Positions 30,001 through 40,500 of a DNA stretch of 64,000 nucleotides are shown here, piece after piece (position 1 is the first letter of the stretch; each line of letters begins with the position of its first letter). Under the pieces are notes generated by a model. The model did not search any database, had not been told where the DNA came from, and saw only the letters and a program-made list of their open reading frames with translations. Source of the DNA: Lepisosteus oculatus (Eukaryota; Chordata; Actinopteri; Semionotiformes; Lepisosteidae); assembly GCF_040954835.1 (NCBI RefSeq), contig NC_090706.1, positions 23,941,148 through 24,005,147 of the forward strand. The letters run 5' to 3'. The translations under genes were made by a program, and so were the position numbers.

Positions 30001-32799
30001 CATATATAACCTGGAAGGGATATCAGAACGAACGTTATCATTAACAGTGAGTCAGGGTGTCTCATGTCACGTCTGGGCATTGTGAGACCAACAGGTTGTG
30101 AGTGTCCTGGAGTCTAGACAAGGAGTGTCTCTCGCAAAGGACCCCTGAGGGAAATTCCATAAGTCTATCTCTCATGAGCACACCTCTAAAAAGGCACAGT
30201 AGGGTTTTCAATATGAGAAGGATCTCTGGTGAGCCATGGTAAGTGCTGGCATCATGTTTTTCCCCTTGAATTGACTCACACTTGCTGTGCACCCAAGTTT
30301 CAGATCTTAACAGCTCACCCCATAGGATGCTTCAGATAATTAAACCTCTGAAAGATGACACCTGAATGAGCATGTTGTGCAGATGAATTTCAAAAGCAAT
30401 CAAGAATGTGCACAATAAAGTAAGCCACGTTAAGGCATACAAAAATACATTTATCTACACAACTAAACAGCCATTTAAAAAACGAAGCAGACCAAAATAC
30501 AGTTATTTGCACTGAAATACTTTGCTTTCCAGTGAATGCACTCAGATTACCGAGTTTATGTTTTTAAACCCCTTGTGCGCTTGAAAAAATGCAAGCAAAA
30601 AACAAATGCAAAAGCAGAACTGAAACCGACAAGAGACAGAAAGAAATCGTCTTCTCTGATGATAGGTTGGTCTCATTTCTCATAGGCAATGCAAGCTGTT
30701 CTACCCGTTCATCCAACTTTGAAGACTTGCTTAAAAAGACATTAACGATCTCTTGAAACACTTAAGCCTAATATTGCTTCCCATCCTTTTTTCTTGCACT
30801 TAGATTTCTTGAATTTCAGTGAAGCCCAGTGCTGTGCAGAGAGCCTTCCCTGTGACTGTCAATCTAATTGCTTCCAGCATGGTGTGGGGGCTGCTGCGCT
30901 GTAGCCCTTCTGGCTCTGCGGCTACTGAATGTCCCCTGGGACTCAAACCACTTCAAGTGCGGGAAGAATGCAGGAGACTGAACAGAGGAGGGCCTTTTGT
31001 GTTGTTGTCGATGATTTAAAGAGCTTTACAGTTGCGGCTAAGAATGCAAACAGGGTAAGTAAACAGCGGCAGCAAGCCAAAGCATCTTATGGATACATGC
31101 CGGCATTACTCAAATGGAAAACATCTCAGTGTGTTTTCAGTTGTACTTCTTCTGCATCACTGTAATGAAATACAAAAGCTCTTGGTGGTTTCCTAAATCT
31201 GTGCTCTGGTGTGTCGCTCGGCTTTGATGAAAAAAAATACATGACCTGCAGCACAAGTTAGCCCACGAGTTAGCTCTGTACAGGTATATAGGCCAGTGTG
31301 TTGGGCAGATTTCTGATTTCGTGTTCCAGTTACACTCACCCACATGAAAACATCCTCTTAATGCTTAGATTCCCCGTTACTCTCAGAGGAGCCTCTAATT
31401 TTATTTTTTATTTTTTAATGACTAGCGTATTAATGCTTTGGTAACACCATGTAATAAGCATCTGTAATTACAATGTAATTAAACACAAATGAACGACTTA
31501 ACACTGGGTTCATGTTGAATAGGCATGAAATTAGCGTTTATTCATGACCTGTTTTACATGTAGTAAAATTATGTCCTGTATTTGACAATTTTCAGCAAAG
31601 AACAGCCTTCTATTTTAAACTGGAAGCAACATTTAGATACGTCTCTGCCTATGGCAGTGCTTCCCAAACCGCGTTGAGGTGTGAATAGGTGTTTCATGAA
31701 AAGAAATAGCAATATTTTTCCTTCTAAAATTTCAAAGAAAGAATTACACATACCAATAGTACCATATAGTATTTATATTGTTGTATAAACAATGCGTTCT
31801 TAAAACTTATTGCACAACATGTCGAAACAATCCAAGTCCTGGATTTGGATTGTTTTATAACGAGTTGTGTTCAGAGAAATCACATGGTGATCCACCAGGG
31901 GGAGATAGTAAACTGGGCAGGAGAGGGGTCACATGACACTGGTACAGGCCGTCAGACCAATAATGCAAGTGTGCTCAGGCGAGTATGCTCTATACTCATA
32001 TATTTCATGTTGTCTTAAAATTTCGATATTTTCATGAGATAAACAGTTTCCAAATATTGACACAAAACTCATTCTCTATGGATCTGTAACTGAAAGAAGG
32101 TACTTAGAAACAAAAATCACATTCTGCTGTTGCCTACTTCTGTTATTTTTTGTTCTTTGTCAAAACAAACATCCTAGAAAAAAACTAACTCTTCAAATCT
32201 AAGTTGGAGTTAGGGTGTTAACCCCGTTTAACCCTGATGTCGTAGCTAAATTTCTAACGCATGCTGCTCTTAAGTGTTGTATAGAGTGGGTCCTTCCCTA
32301 CATGTACATAAAAACACTACACAAATGCAAACACTTCACTATTTATAGTTAATTAATCATCAATTCAACATTTATAGTTTTAAAAACCCACAATGATCTT
32401 TATTATTCATGGGGCTTCAATTCAGAACTGAGATTCACTTCACCAATTCTTGTTGACATTTAATTATCATTTTACGGGCCTAGAAAGACCATCAAACAGT
32501 CTGATTTGAAGTAAATTATTCTTTCAGATGATGATTCCGAGCTGTAATTTGTGATGAATGGAATCCTGTCTGTGTGCACGTTCAACAGGTTGACTACATT
32601 TGGAAGGCGAAGTGAATAAACAGCACTAGCTCCTCTTCCTAGCTGTTCTCTTGGGAAAGCAATGACACATACCTGGCTTCTGGCTCATGTCTGTGGGCAG
32701 GTGTGGGGAGCTGGGGTTGAAGTGATCATTGCTGTAGGGAAGGAGAGGAGTCAGAGGGTGCACTCCGTGTGGCTGCTGTACCACAGATACTTTGTTCGA
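14714..32799 (-). CDS. tcf7: transcription factor 7 (TCF-1), 3' eight coding exons
   Basis: TCF7 is an HMG-box factor that binds WWCAAAG sites and carries beta-catenin or Groucho/TLE to Wnt target genes in the nucleus. Exons in transcription order are 32799-32673, 25983-25896, 22243-22130, 21562-21400, 21132-21025, 18159-18111, 17647-17575 and 15020-14714. All junctions are GT/AG and in frame, giving 342 codons and TAA. Order of parts: middle region ([19 protein letters not shown]...), HMG box ([18 protein letters not shown]... to [10 protein letters not shown]), basic tail [11 protein letters not shown]-clamp with all four cysteines (KKCRARF, DWCGPC, KKKC), and a Ser/Pro-rich E-type tail. 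The N-terminal beta-catenin-binding exon and others upstream of SNK are not found. tcf7 rather than tcf7l2, tcf7l1 or lef1 is chosen because it is convergent with skp1, as in human, and has a C-clamp. Confidence 0.94.
15021..17574 (-). other. tcf7: tcf7 intron before last exon
   Basis: About 2.5 kb with no recognised exon or repeat. Minus-strand frames at 15850-16044 and 16663-16881 lack family motifs. I looked for an alternative B-type tail exon here and did not find one. Confidence 0.7.
17575..17647 (-). CDS. tcf7: tcf7 C-clamp exon
   Basis: Seventy-three bases encoding [19 protein letters not shown] then WCGPC, with Asp and the final Arg split across junctions. It supplies three of the four C-clamp cysteines, which let E-type TCFs contact GC-rich helper DNA next to the HMG site. 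Acceptor 'gtgctcag', donor GTGTGTA. Confidence 0.95.
17648..18110 (-). other. tcf7: tcf7 intron between basic tail and C-clamp exons
   Basis: About 0.46 kb. It has a CT/GA-rich low-complexity segment at 17671-17735 next to the C-clamp acceptor. No other element recognised. Confidence 0.75.
18111..18159 (-). CDS. tcf7: tcf7 basic-tail (nuclear localisation) exon
   Basis: Forty-nine bases encoding [16 protein letters not shown] plus one base. This basic tail follows the HMG box, bends DNA contact outward and acts as the nuclear localisation signal. Acceptor 'gtaaaacag', donor GTAAGTT. Confidence 0.93.
18160..21024 (-). other. tcf7: tcf7 intron between HMG box and basic tail
   Basis: About 2.9 kb. 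Contains an unexplained 39-codon acidic frame (19843-19962, minus) and a forward 97-codon frame at 20439-20732 without recognised domains. No repeat identified. Confidence 0.7.
19843..19962 (-). pseudogene. short acidic open frame of unknown origin
   Basis: The minus strand reads ATG then 38 further codons and TAA. The product includes [20 protein letters not shown] followed by [14 protein letters not shown]. It has a biased, protein-like composition unlike the neighbouring noncoding sequence. A TGA lies just upstream in frame. I do not recognise the family. It could be a decayed transposase or gene fragment, or chance. Confidence 0.2.
21025..21132 (-). CDS. tcf7: tcf7 HMG-box exon, second half
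   Basis: Thirty-six codons, [20 protein letters not shown] then [16 protein letters not shown]. This is helix 2-3 of the HMG box. A Ser stands in the YP-S-W position that is Gly in human TCF7, as I recall. Acceptor 'tttgtgtag', donor GTAAGTC. Splitting of the HMG box after ILGRR is the usual TCF/LEF structure. Confidence 0.96.
21133..21399 (-). other. tcf7: tcf7 intron inside the HMG box
   Basis: Short intron of 267 bases with nothing recognised. The forward frames 21295-21687 and 21332-21712 are shadows of the HMG exon. Confidence 0.9.
21400..21562 (-). CDS. tcf7: tcf7 HMG-box exon, first half
   Basis: Encodes [20 protein letters not shown], then [20 protein letters not shown] and [14 protein letters not shown]. 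The [11 protein letters not shown] segment is the sequence-specific minor-groove contact of the TCF HMG box. Exon has 163 bases; its first base completes a Met codon. Acceptor 'atccaacag', donor GTGAGTG. Confidence 0.97.
21563..22129 (-). other. tcf7: tcf7 intron before HMG exon
   Basis: About 0.57 kb with no recognised element. Confidence 0.8.
22130..22243 (-). CDS. tcf7: tcf7 proline-rich exon before HMG box
   Basis: Encodes [20 protein letters not shown] then [30 protein letters not shown] is a conserved TCF/LEF signature just ahead of the HMG box. Acceptor 'cttttccag', donor GTATGCG. Both ends split codons, and these join correctly to the neighbouring exons. Confidence 0.95.
22381..22400 (+). 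promoter_or_regulatory. CTCF-like motif in tcf7 intron
   Basis: GGCCACCAGATGGAGCAC matches the CTCF core but is weaker than the pair at 13621/13704. Confidence 0.3.
23040..23420. other. GC- and CpG-rich island in tcf7 intron
   Basis: GC content and CpG density rise sharply against the AT-rich intron. Because stops are rare in GC-rich DNA, long frames open on both strands. The minus frame 23528-22830 is 232 codons and the forward frame from 23130 is 90. The forward frame carries [12 protein letters not shown]...[20 protein letters not shown] before a TAG. No family is recognised with confidence. It could be an internal CpG-island promoter, an inserted GC-rich fragment, or a retrocopy piece. 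Confidence 0.4.
25896..25983 (-). CDS. tcf7: tcf7 middle-region exon
   Basis: Eighty-eight bases encoding [20 protein letters not shown] then GQITPSMS, with split Gly and Trp at the ends. Similar to the 'VHRP...SGFYSL..G..GQ' segment of TCF7 in other vertebrates. Acceptor 'gttccctacag', donor GTAAGTG. Confidence 0.93.
28181..28202. repeat. homopolymer C then A tract
   Basis: Ten C followed directly by twelve A. Simple low-complexity sequence that is likely variable in length. Confidence 0.9.
31889..31907 (+). promoter_or_regulatory. CTCF-like motif in tcf7 intron
   Basis: ATCCACCAGGGGGAGATA matches the CTCF core well. It lies about 0.8 kb downstream (in tcf7 direction) of the SNK exon. Confidence 0.4.
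32673..32799 (-). CDS. tcf7: tcf7 middle-region exon (SNK exon), most 5' exon found
   Basis: Forty-two codons plus one base: [20 protein letters not shown], then [20 protein letters not shown] and KP. The SNKV.VVQ...HPLTPL.. YSN.HF motif is shared by all vertebrate TCF/LEF proteins, in the region that binds Groucho/TLE. Acceptor 'tttttttccag', donor GTATGTG. The exon begins in phase 0, so any preceding exon must end on a codon boundary. Confidence 0.95.
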
Positions 32800-35700
32800 C
32801 TGGAAAAAAAAGACAAAAGCAAGAACATGTAATGAACATGTAAAAATAAGTAAAACACGCTTTAACAACAGGGCGCACTACAGCACAAGTTGGAAAACTC
32901 CTGTTCTATTGATAAGCCTTTGATGATAACTGGAGGCATTTAGACTGCTTTCCTGCTTTCAAGTTTCCATTTATTAGTGGGTTTCATTAAACATAACTGA
33001 ATCTTATTTAAGACTAACTGGCATGCTGTTCTCCACACTATAAATCAATGTTCTTATTGTGCTGGAAGTGTTCAATTACTTAGGAGTGAACATTCACCAC
33101 CGTAAAGTCTTTTAACTGTTATTTTATAATTATGTTCTCCAAATTTGGCTGCCACCTTGACTGTTTTTTTTTGCGCGTGTGTCTATATAACAGTTTTTGT
33201 AACCACTAAAAGCTTGTCTCGGAATACTTCAGCTCCATTCAAGGAAGTCTCTGGACGGTTTTTGGCAAGCTGCTCCTTCACCAAGAGAAATTTGTTATCA
33301 GTTTTGGGCAGCCAGTCAATTTGTAAATGCATGAATTCACAAATATGCTTTCGAAAAAAAAAGAAGAAACGCCCGCTGGGGTGAAAAACACCGGGCTTCT
33401 GGTTTGCAATGCAGGGAGGAAAGGGAATGCAACTAACTTCATATGTTCTGTTAGACTAGGTACTTGATCAGTGTCTGTGCCAGGGGCTATAGACCAGGGG
33501 CCATTTGTTAACAGCCAACGTCCGAGCTCTCAGCACTTGCAAATGAAAACTCTGTCAAATGCAACACCATTTTAATACTCAGCTTCTGGGTTTCAATTTT
33601 GCCAAAGTTAACCATTGCCATATCTTTTTCCTATGGTGGGCAGTCCTGCAATCCGGTGGTCGTTTCTTTTTCTCCCTTCTATAAAAATCCGTTTAAATAG
33701 GTTGAGGAAATCTCTTTTGGTGTTCATGCGTAAAACCTTCTGCTACAACAAATGCAGAAGGAAACACCTTCAGCTAAGCACTTTTTTTTACCTTTGTCAA
33801 CAAAATGTAATTACTCAGTCCTGTTCAACTGAGTTTTCTCTCCAAAGTTTATTGAATGCAACTGGAATTTATTAAGCATGAACTCCCATACAATTTCTGG
33901 TGGGGTTAAATTGCAACTGTCTTTCATGCAGACATCCCAAAGCATTTTAGCTGATCAAGCCACTCAGGCGAACACACGTAGCCTTTATCATATGGGGGAA
34001 AAAAGTTCTGTAAAAAGAACTTACAGACTCATTAACCCTTGTTTATTTGAGATTTTCTTCAAACACTATAGCCACAGAACTTTGTATTTATGTTTCTTGA
34101 TGTTTTTTCTTTTCCAAAAAGCAATCAACTGCCCTTGAAGTGGTTTTCCATGTGTATGGGTTTTTATTTATGTCTTTCGAGATGAAATAAGGATCAGATT
34201 ACTCATTTAACGTGTAATTATCAGCCACCCTCTAATTAAAACCCCCCTTACAACTTTGGATAATTATGTTTCTGTAATTTTAAGACACACAGGCAGCAGG
34301 TGTGTGTAAGCTCTGACTTTCTTCTAACTTGGGTTGAATTTTTAGTAGGTGCAGCATCAAAGACAAATTCCAATTAGATATTAGAGCTTTTAAAGTGCAG
34401 TAAACACTCAGTTCTCCGTACCTTAAATCTAATTTAACTTAAAAGAAAATCTATTAGCATATTGTTAATCTCTTTTATCTGATGTTTGTTTGAACAAGAA
34501 TGCACTATTAGATAAAAGAGTCAACTGTATTTTCAGGAATACTTAAATGGGAACCATTGATGGACTGATGGACGCTTACACTGGACAACACTTTGTCCCA
34601 ATCATGTCCAGTTATTTATCTTTTTAATTTAATACACATAAGCCTCTTAACATTTAATATATTATTTGATTCTCAAAATTAGTGCATTGATTTTTTCTCA
34701 GTAGGAGTCGTGATCTAGCACTTATCTTCTACCTCCCTTGTGCACAGCAATTTAATATTTTGTTTCATAATAAATTTCAAAAAATAGATTTAGCTGCAAG
34801 TTTGCTATTCAATCTGCTTTTCAACACTATGCATTTAAGTTTCTCAGCTGTGGGTAAGATAAACAGACAGGTAATCTTGGAAGCTTTTTTCATTATAAAC
34901 ATGATAAAAGCATTTGTCTTTTAAAATTAAATACCTTAATGGGCACTGTGTAATGTTCTCATTGGATCAGAAAAATGTCAGAAGAGGGGATTTCCAAAAC
35001 TCAGCAGCAGACAATTTAGGCTGTAACAGCAAAGTTTGAATATGAAAAATAAAGTGCTTTGAATGGTGAAATCCTGTGTGAATAGAATACCTGGATATTC
35101 CGTATTCCTTTATTAAACGTGCTTTGAGCTATGGCTCCATTGGGAGCACAGTACTTTGCAAATACAAGTTTTATTCAAACGGTACGAGTGACCGGTGTGA
35201 GCAATGTTTTTATTTATTTTAAAAACTATTTGCACTTAGAACTTCATGCTGCCCTTGTACAATACAAAACAGCAACACTTTTTTTATATAAATGAACAAT
35301 AAAGGTTTTGTTGTTCACATTTCATTTGAAAAAAAGTCTTTATTAATCTATGAGAAAGGATGCTCTGATATCAGTTAAAAGCGCAGACAGTTTAAGAAAT
35401 CTGCATGTTTAGCTTTTGATTTTTTTTAAAGCGTTGCATCATAGACATCAGTAATTTAAAGAACAAAAGCTCCTGTTCGGTTTTGCTTTTCCAGCTTAAT
35501 TGCTGGAAAAAAGATTTTCATTCCAGCTGAATGCAACAAAATTATCAGGTTAACACTAAAATTAATAAAATGCCATAAAGCCATCTACAAAATGGTTTTA
35601 TATATATATATGGTTTTAGGTTTGTTCGTTATTCTTTACCTAGTATCATAGCCTCCCCAACCCACTCCCTCCCCCCCGCTTTAACTACAGGCTTCAGCTT

Positions 35701-35925
35701 ACCTGCCTACCAATTTGGAAACAGCTAAGTGGGGAACAGAAATGACTTAGCCCTCACTGTCACTAACCATATACGTACTGTATTAAAACCAGGCTATGAA
35801 GAGGACTATATCTCAAGATCGCTGCGCTGTTCTCTGCTGTGGTTTTAGCATCAGTCAGTCTGTGGGATAACCTGAGTGCATAGCATTAGTCAATTCACTT
35901 TCAAGACTGCCCACACTATGAAGAG
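32800..35925 (-). other. tcf7: start of large tcf7 5' intron
   Basis: AT-rich sequence with no coding exon recognised. 34140-34540 is rich in TAATTA/TAATTT-like homeodomain-type cores, which would suit a regulatory element, but I cannot test conservation. Confidence 0.5.
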
Positions 35926-35929
35926 ATGC

Positions 35930-35980
35930 GGGTGGGGGGGGGGGGAGGGGGGAGGTGTGTGTGGAGGGGAGGGGGGGGGG
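35930..35980 (+). repeat. poly-G/GGA tract, possible G-quadruplex
   Basis: A run of about 50 bases that is almost all G on the + strand, with several blocks of four or more G separated by A or TGT. Both overlapping frames (poly-Gly on +, poly-Pro on -) are low complexity. Confidence 0.85.
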
Positions 35981-36837
35981 CCTCTGAGAAACCGAAATTT
36001 GAGAGAAAAATACATTACTGGGGAACATTGCTTATTCCTCCCTGCCCGCGGAGGGTTGAGGTGGGGGGGAATGACAATGCCTTTCAAAATTACCTGCCTA
36101 CTTTCATATCTCATTTAATAAATTATCTCAAAATAAAGCAGTTGTTAATTTGGAGCAGAAAAAAGTAGGTGGTGCTCATTTTAGGTGCGTGCTAAATGAG
36201 TATATTGAAATTACCGTAACCAACAGCAAAGGAAGTTTCCTACTCGATTGAAAAGCAAAAGCGCATGGTATCTGAGGTCTTACTGGCTCTTCGTTCAATT
36301 CCCATGGCTGGGCTTAGCTCAAGACTTCAGCTCCCATTTCCTAAAGGAAAGGGACTGGTGTTGTCTCTGCAGGGATGTTTATTTTTATGCCAGGACTACC
36401 CAGCTCCAGCTCATTTACGGATGCAGTCATAATGGCAGCAACCAAGTCATCATCGGCTCATGCCAAAATAACCCCGACTCTGAAATATGAGGCACAATCT
36501 GGAAATGATTCCACGCACCAAAGTTAAGAAAATGAGAGCCGCTTAGTTGGAGGTTATGGGAACATCAAAGCCGAAGCAGACATAACAACGAAGGCATGTT
36601 TAAATAGAGGTTTAGAAACAAAAGTCCCTCTTTAGACACACTGGGTGTTTCCAGGAGATCGATCCTATGAGGTGTTCATTGCTCATCTTGCCTTGCCTGA
36701 CTGGAGGAGTGCTCTGTAGGGGCCGGTGTGACACAGGCAGGAAAAGAGCAACTCCATTTATGTGCTTTTGCTCCAGCTCACTGCACGGCACAGACTTGCT
36801 CCCTGGATTCCCACACACAAACCTGAAGGACAGCTTG

Positions 36838-37010
36838 CCTTATAAACCATGCCATATGTCAAAGGCCTTTAGTCATTGTGCTCCCTGTCTTTGGAACTCC
36901 ATTCCAAATTACATTAGGAATGCTGGCACAGTGGAATCTTTTACATCTAAATTGAAAACGTACGTGTTCAAGCTCGTCTACTCTCAGATAGATCAGTTGA
37001 CTGCGCAGCT
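36838..37010 (+). mobile_element. LINE reverse transcriptase C-terminal remnant
   Basis: The forward frame around 36838-36999 reads LPYKPCHMSKAFSHCAPCLW then NSIPNYIRNAGTVESFTSKL and KTYVFKL. This is the 'F...AP.LWNSLP..IR.A.S...FKS.LKTYLF' tail seen at the end of many vertebrate non-LTR retrotransposon ORF2 proteins (L2/Rex types). Only the last part remains, so the copy is 5'-truncated. Confidence 0.75.
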
Positions 37011-37350
37011 CCAAGTTTGCTTTCCTTTTTTATTGCTTCCCTTTTTTAAGCAGCCCAGTGATTCCAAACATACTGACCTTTAATTATGAGCAAAACGCCA
37101 TTATCCTTTATTATATTCAATAATAGCAGCATGAGTGTCCATTTCAGCCTCTGTGCTGATAAATTGTTGGCAAACTCCTCTGGTTGTAATTATTTGTTGG
37201 AATGCTTGACGGTACAGTTTTAAGTTCATCTTTCGCATTTCACAATTGGAGAAGACACAAAGCTGATGGAAATGATTGTTTAAAAATGTTTTTTATATTA
37301 CACAATATAACCTTAGAATCCACAGATTTTGATTCTAATATTAAGGTCAG

Positions 37351-37554
37351 GGTTGTGCAATGCTGGTCCTGGAGAGTTGGCGTATCTGTGGGTCTTCATT
37401 CCAGCTCAGCTGTTAACTAGCTAAACCAACTCATTACTGGCTTAATTTGAACGATTTAATAGCTTCTCCCAGCTCTTTGGGCACTGCTGTTTTAAAGAGA
37501 CCTAGGAAACCTCTAGACACAGCATCCCTCGAGGACAAGAACTGGACATCCTTG
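37351..37554. mobile_element. short TIR-bearing DNA transposon (MITE-like)
   Basis: The left end reads 'ggttgtgcaatgctggtcct' and the right end, reversed, 'ggatgtccagttcttgtcct'. They are imperfect terminal inverted repeats bounding about 200 noncoding bases. The 'tgctggtcctggag' end is a frequent motif of nonautonomous elements in fish. No transposase is encoded. Confidence 0.6.
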
Positions 37555-40500
37555 ATTTAGGTCGTCCACACCTCTGTCTTCCAGAAAGATCTTACATGAG
37601 GATTATGGCCTTCATGAGAAAAAGCAGTAAACCCAGTGATACATCTCCTAAAGATTGTTTTAAATGACGTTTAACTGGCTATCAAATTCGGATGGAAGGA
37701 TATAACCTAAGCGTGCAATACTTAATAAAGTAATACTTACTTGAGAAAATGATAAAACAATCTTATTTGTGTTCTGTTACTTATACATTAAGGTAAAAAA
37801 AAAAGAAAAAGGCAGCACGAAAATTCTCATCAAAAAACAGTTTTCAGAAATTCATCTACCGCAAATGTCATAAATCCTGCTGAACAAAAACCACTTCCTT
37901 CTCCTTTTGGCTTTATTCTAAAGGTTACAAAAACAATACTTATAATAAAGTAATAAAGAAACAAAAAATAAATACTGATCATGTATCAAATCCCACTTAA
38001 GTGGTTTATATAAATAAAAGTGTAGATACAGCAGGTAGAAACTATACTTTAAATAATTTAAAGTCACAGTAGTTTGAACAGCACTAAAAAACTATGAAAT
38101 TCCCCTCCCAAAATTGATCTGTACCACAACATTCCTTATTTGAAAAACTGGCCAAGCCTTCCCTTTTTTGTTTGTTAAAATAAAACCACAGGACAGGCTT
38201 CCACCAATTAAATTAAGCATGTGGCTTAGTTACAGTCCTTTTCTTTTTAAGATGATTACTGCATGCAGTGAATCTCCAACTCTACAGAACAATATCAGAA
38301 AGAAAACCTTAAGCTTCTAGTTCTGTATTCTTCACCTGGGAACCTGCAGTGTGCATCCCCTTATCAAAAAGAAAAAAAATATATTAAAAAAAACACCAAA
38401 AAAATTTCTTAAAGATCCCCCAGAATTAAATTCTCCCTTGACGCGACAATAAATTTCCAATCTCTGCTGAGTAAACAAAAAAAACAGCAAGACGCAAATC
38501 ATAGTGAAACTTCAGTGCTACAGTTTTTGGAACTGTTTCCATTCTACGATTATTTGCGAAACCTGCATTATTACCAAAATGGGAAATACCTTGCCATGCA
38601 AAACAAAACTGACAAAGTCTTGTCTGGTGCCACGCTTAGGGAGGTGCACATGACTTGCATTATAGATCTTACAAGTGCTTCAGATGACATAACAGCAGCT
38701 GTTTGCACATCTCCTAAAACATCACAGGACTGTAACCAGATGTCCAGAAGAAAGCAGCAAACACATTAACAGTTGATATTACCCTGAACTAGTCATTTCA
38801 GACGCGCATAGATGTAGGAATACTAAACCTCATAGCACCTGATTAACAGTGAAGAGTCTGGAGTCACACATATAATTCAAAATCGGAGAAAAAAAAAATT
38901 GTCTGCCAGTCAGGCTGGACCTTTGACTAAATTTTCATTTAAATACCTTGTATTTTACCATTTGGGCAAAAAGGGTAATTCTTAAATACATTTATATATA
39001 AAGGAAAAACTTACATGCGTACATTTTCACGCTGCACTAATATGTTTTCCATTCAGTAAAAAGTTGCATTATTATACATGATTATCTGGAGATGGGGTCT
39101 GGAAATTTGGTTTAGACATGCCTATAATCTCTACCAAAAAATACCTAAAAAGAGTTTAAGGTATCACAATCTGTTTAGAGGCTAACACATTTTTTTTTTA
39201 CCTTCGTACAGATAAAACTTACTAAATGGACTGAGAAGAATGCCAAGCCTGATTAAATTTCCTCCAGGAGAGCATTGTTTGCTTGAATAAAGTTAGTTTT
39301 CTGTCAGTCATAGCTCTATTGTAGTTTGCTAGTCAGACCATTTGAATGATTTCCTAGCTTTCTGATGTAAAATGCGCCATAAAAAATGTAAAGCATCACT
39401 GTCCTTCTGCACAACTAATTAGCAAACTGATAGAGCAACATGATTTACAGCGTCATTACATTATGCCAAAAATATGATGTTTATACATAAAAGTGTGGGC
39501 ACAAAGCAGAGAGCAGTTCGATTTGCACCTTTTTCTCTGTGTACTTTAATGGAGTAAAATAATTGGCTATTCTGAAAGCCTCTTGGAGGAGAACTGAAGA
39601 AGCACGATTTTTATTTTTTAATACTCCATTGCTTTGTGCTTATCTAACACACCTTACTGTTGCTGCAAATGGAGCCAGGAGGCGCTTAAATTTTAATTAC
39701 AGTATCATGACAGAAACGTGCTCTCAGATGAAAGGCTGCGTGTTTGGTGCAGTAGGGCAGAGGTGCTGGAGATCATTTCTCCTGGCCTCTAACCCCCAAG
39801 AAGGGGAACAGTCCAAGGTGTCCAAGTACAAGGACTTGGAGCTCACCACAGGAAGGGGATGTGCCCTGCTCAGAAGTGTTTTCATTCCGAACCAGTTTAA
39901 GGGTCCTTTATTAAATGTAGGAACATCAAAGGGCTTTTAGAGAAAAGAAGGCAAACCCCTGAAGTGAAACGTTTTTGAACTTGAGCAATACAGATGCCAC
40001 ACACACCCATACACACAATACTTCGATCCTCTCGCACAAAAAACCCCACAGTTACCCCTGTGATACCACATGAGTGAACCTGATTTGTGTTTTCAAAAGG
40101 CACTCTAGGACTAACCAGGTAGTTGTCAAGCCTTTATATTCTCACCCACGGCTGGAAGGAGACATAAAAAGATTTCTTTTACTCTTGTAATTTTGTTTTT
40201 TCTTTTCAAAAGACTGGATTTAGTTTGGGTTCGATTGGTATTTAATTTTCCATGCAGAGACTGGGTGTGTGAATTTGGGTTATCTGCTGCTTTGGGAAGG
40301 ACTCCAAGGTAAATCCTCTCAACTGCCTGTCCCCATACACTTAAAACATACAATAAACACATTTATTACAGGAACTATTAGGGTCATTATTATTGCCCAG
40401 TAAGCAATTATTCCTTTTACTGCAAATTATGTAGATGTGTGCTACTGGCACAGTGAAGTGGGTTGCTTAACTGTTGTTTGTTCAGCAACTGACAAAGCAG

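Larger units (their letters stand above)
25984..32672 (-). other. tcf7: tcf7 intron of 6.7 kb
   Basis: AT-rich with no recognised exon. It holds a C/A homopolymer block at 28181-28202, an 11-bp perfect hairpin at 28418-28443, another at 31825-31855, and a CTCF-like motif at 31889. 31650-31690 has a 'gcagtgcttcccaaacc' segment resembling the ends of hAT-like DNA transposons. Confidence 0.65.

Noticed and set aside
39563..39940. 125-codon forward frame as an exon or gene
   Set aside because: No family similarity recognised and no convincing splice signals. Could be conserved noncoding sequence, untested.
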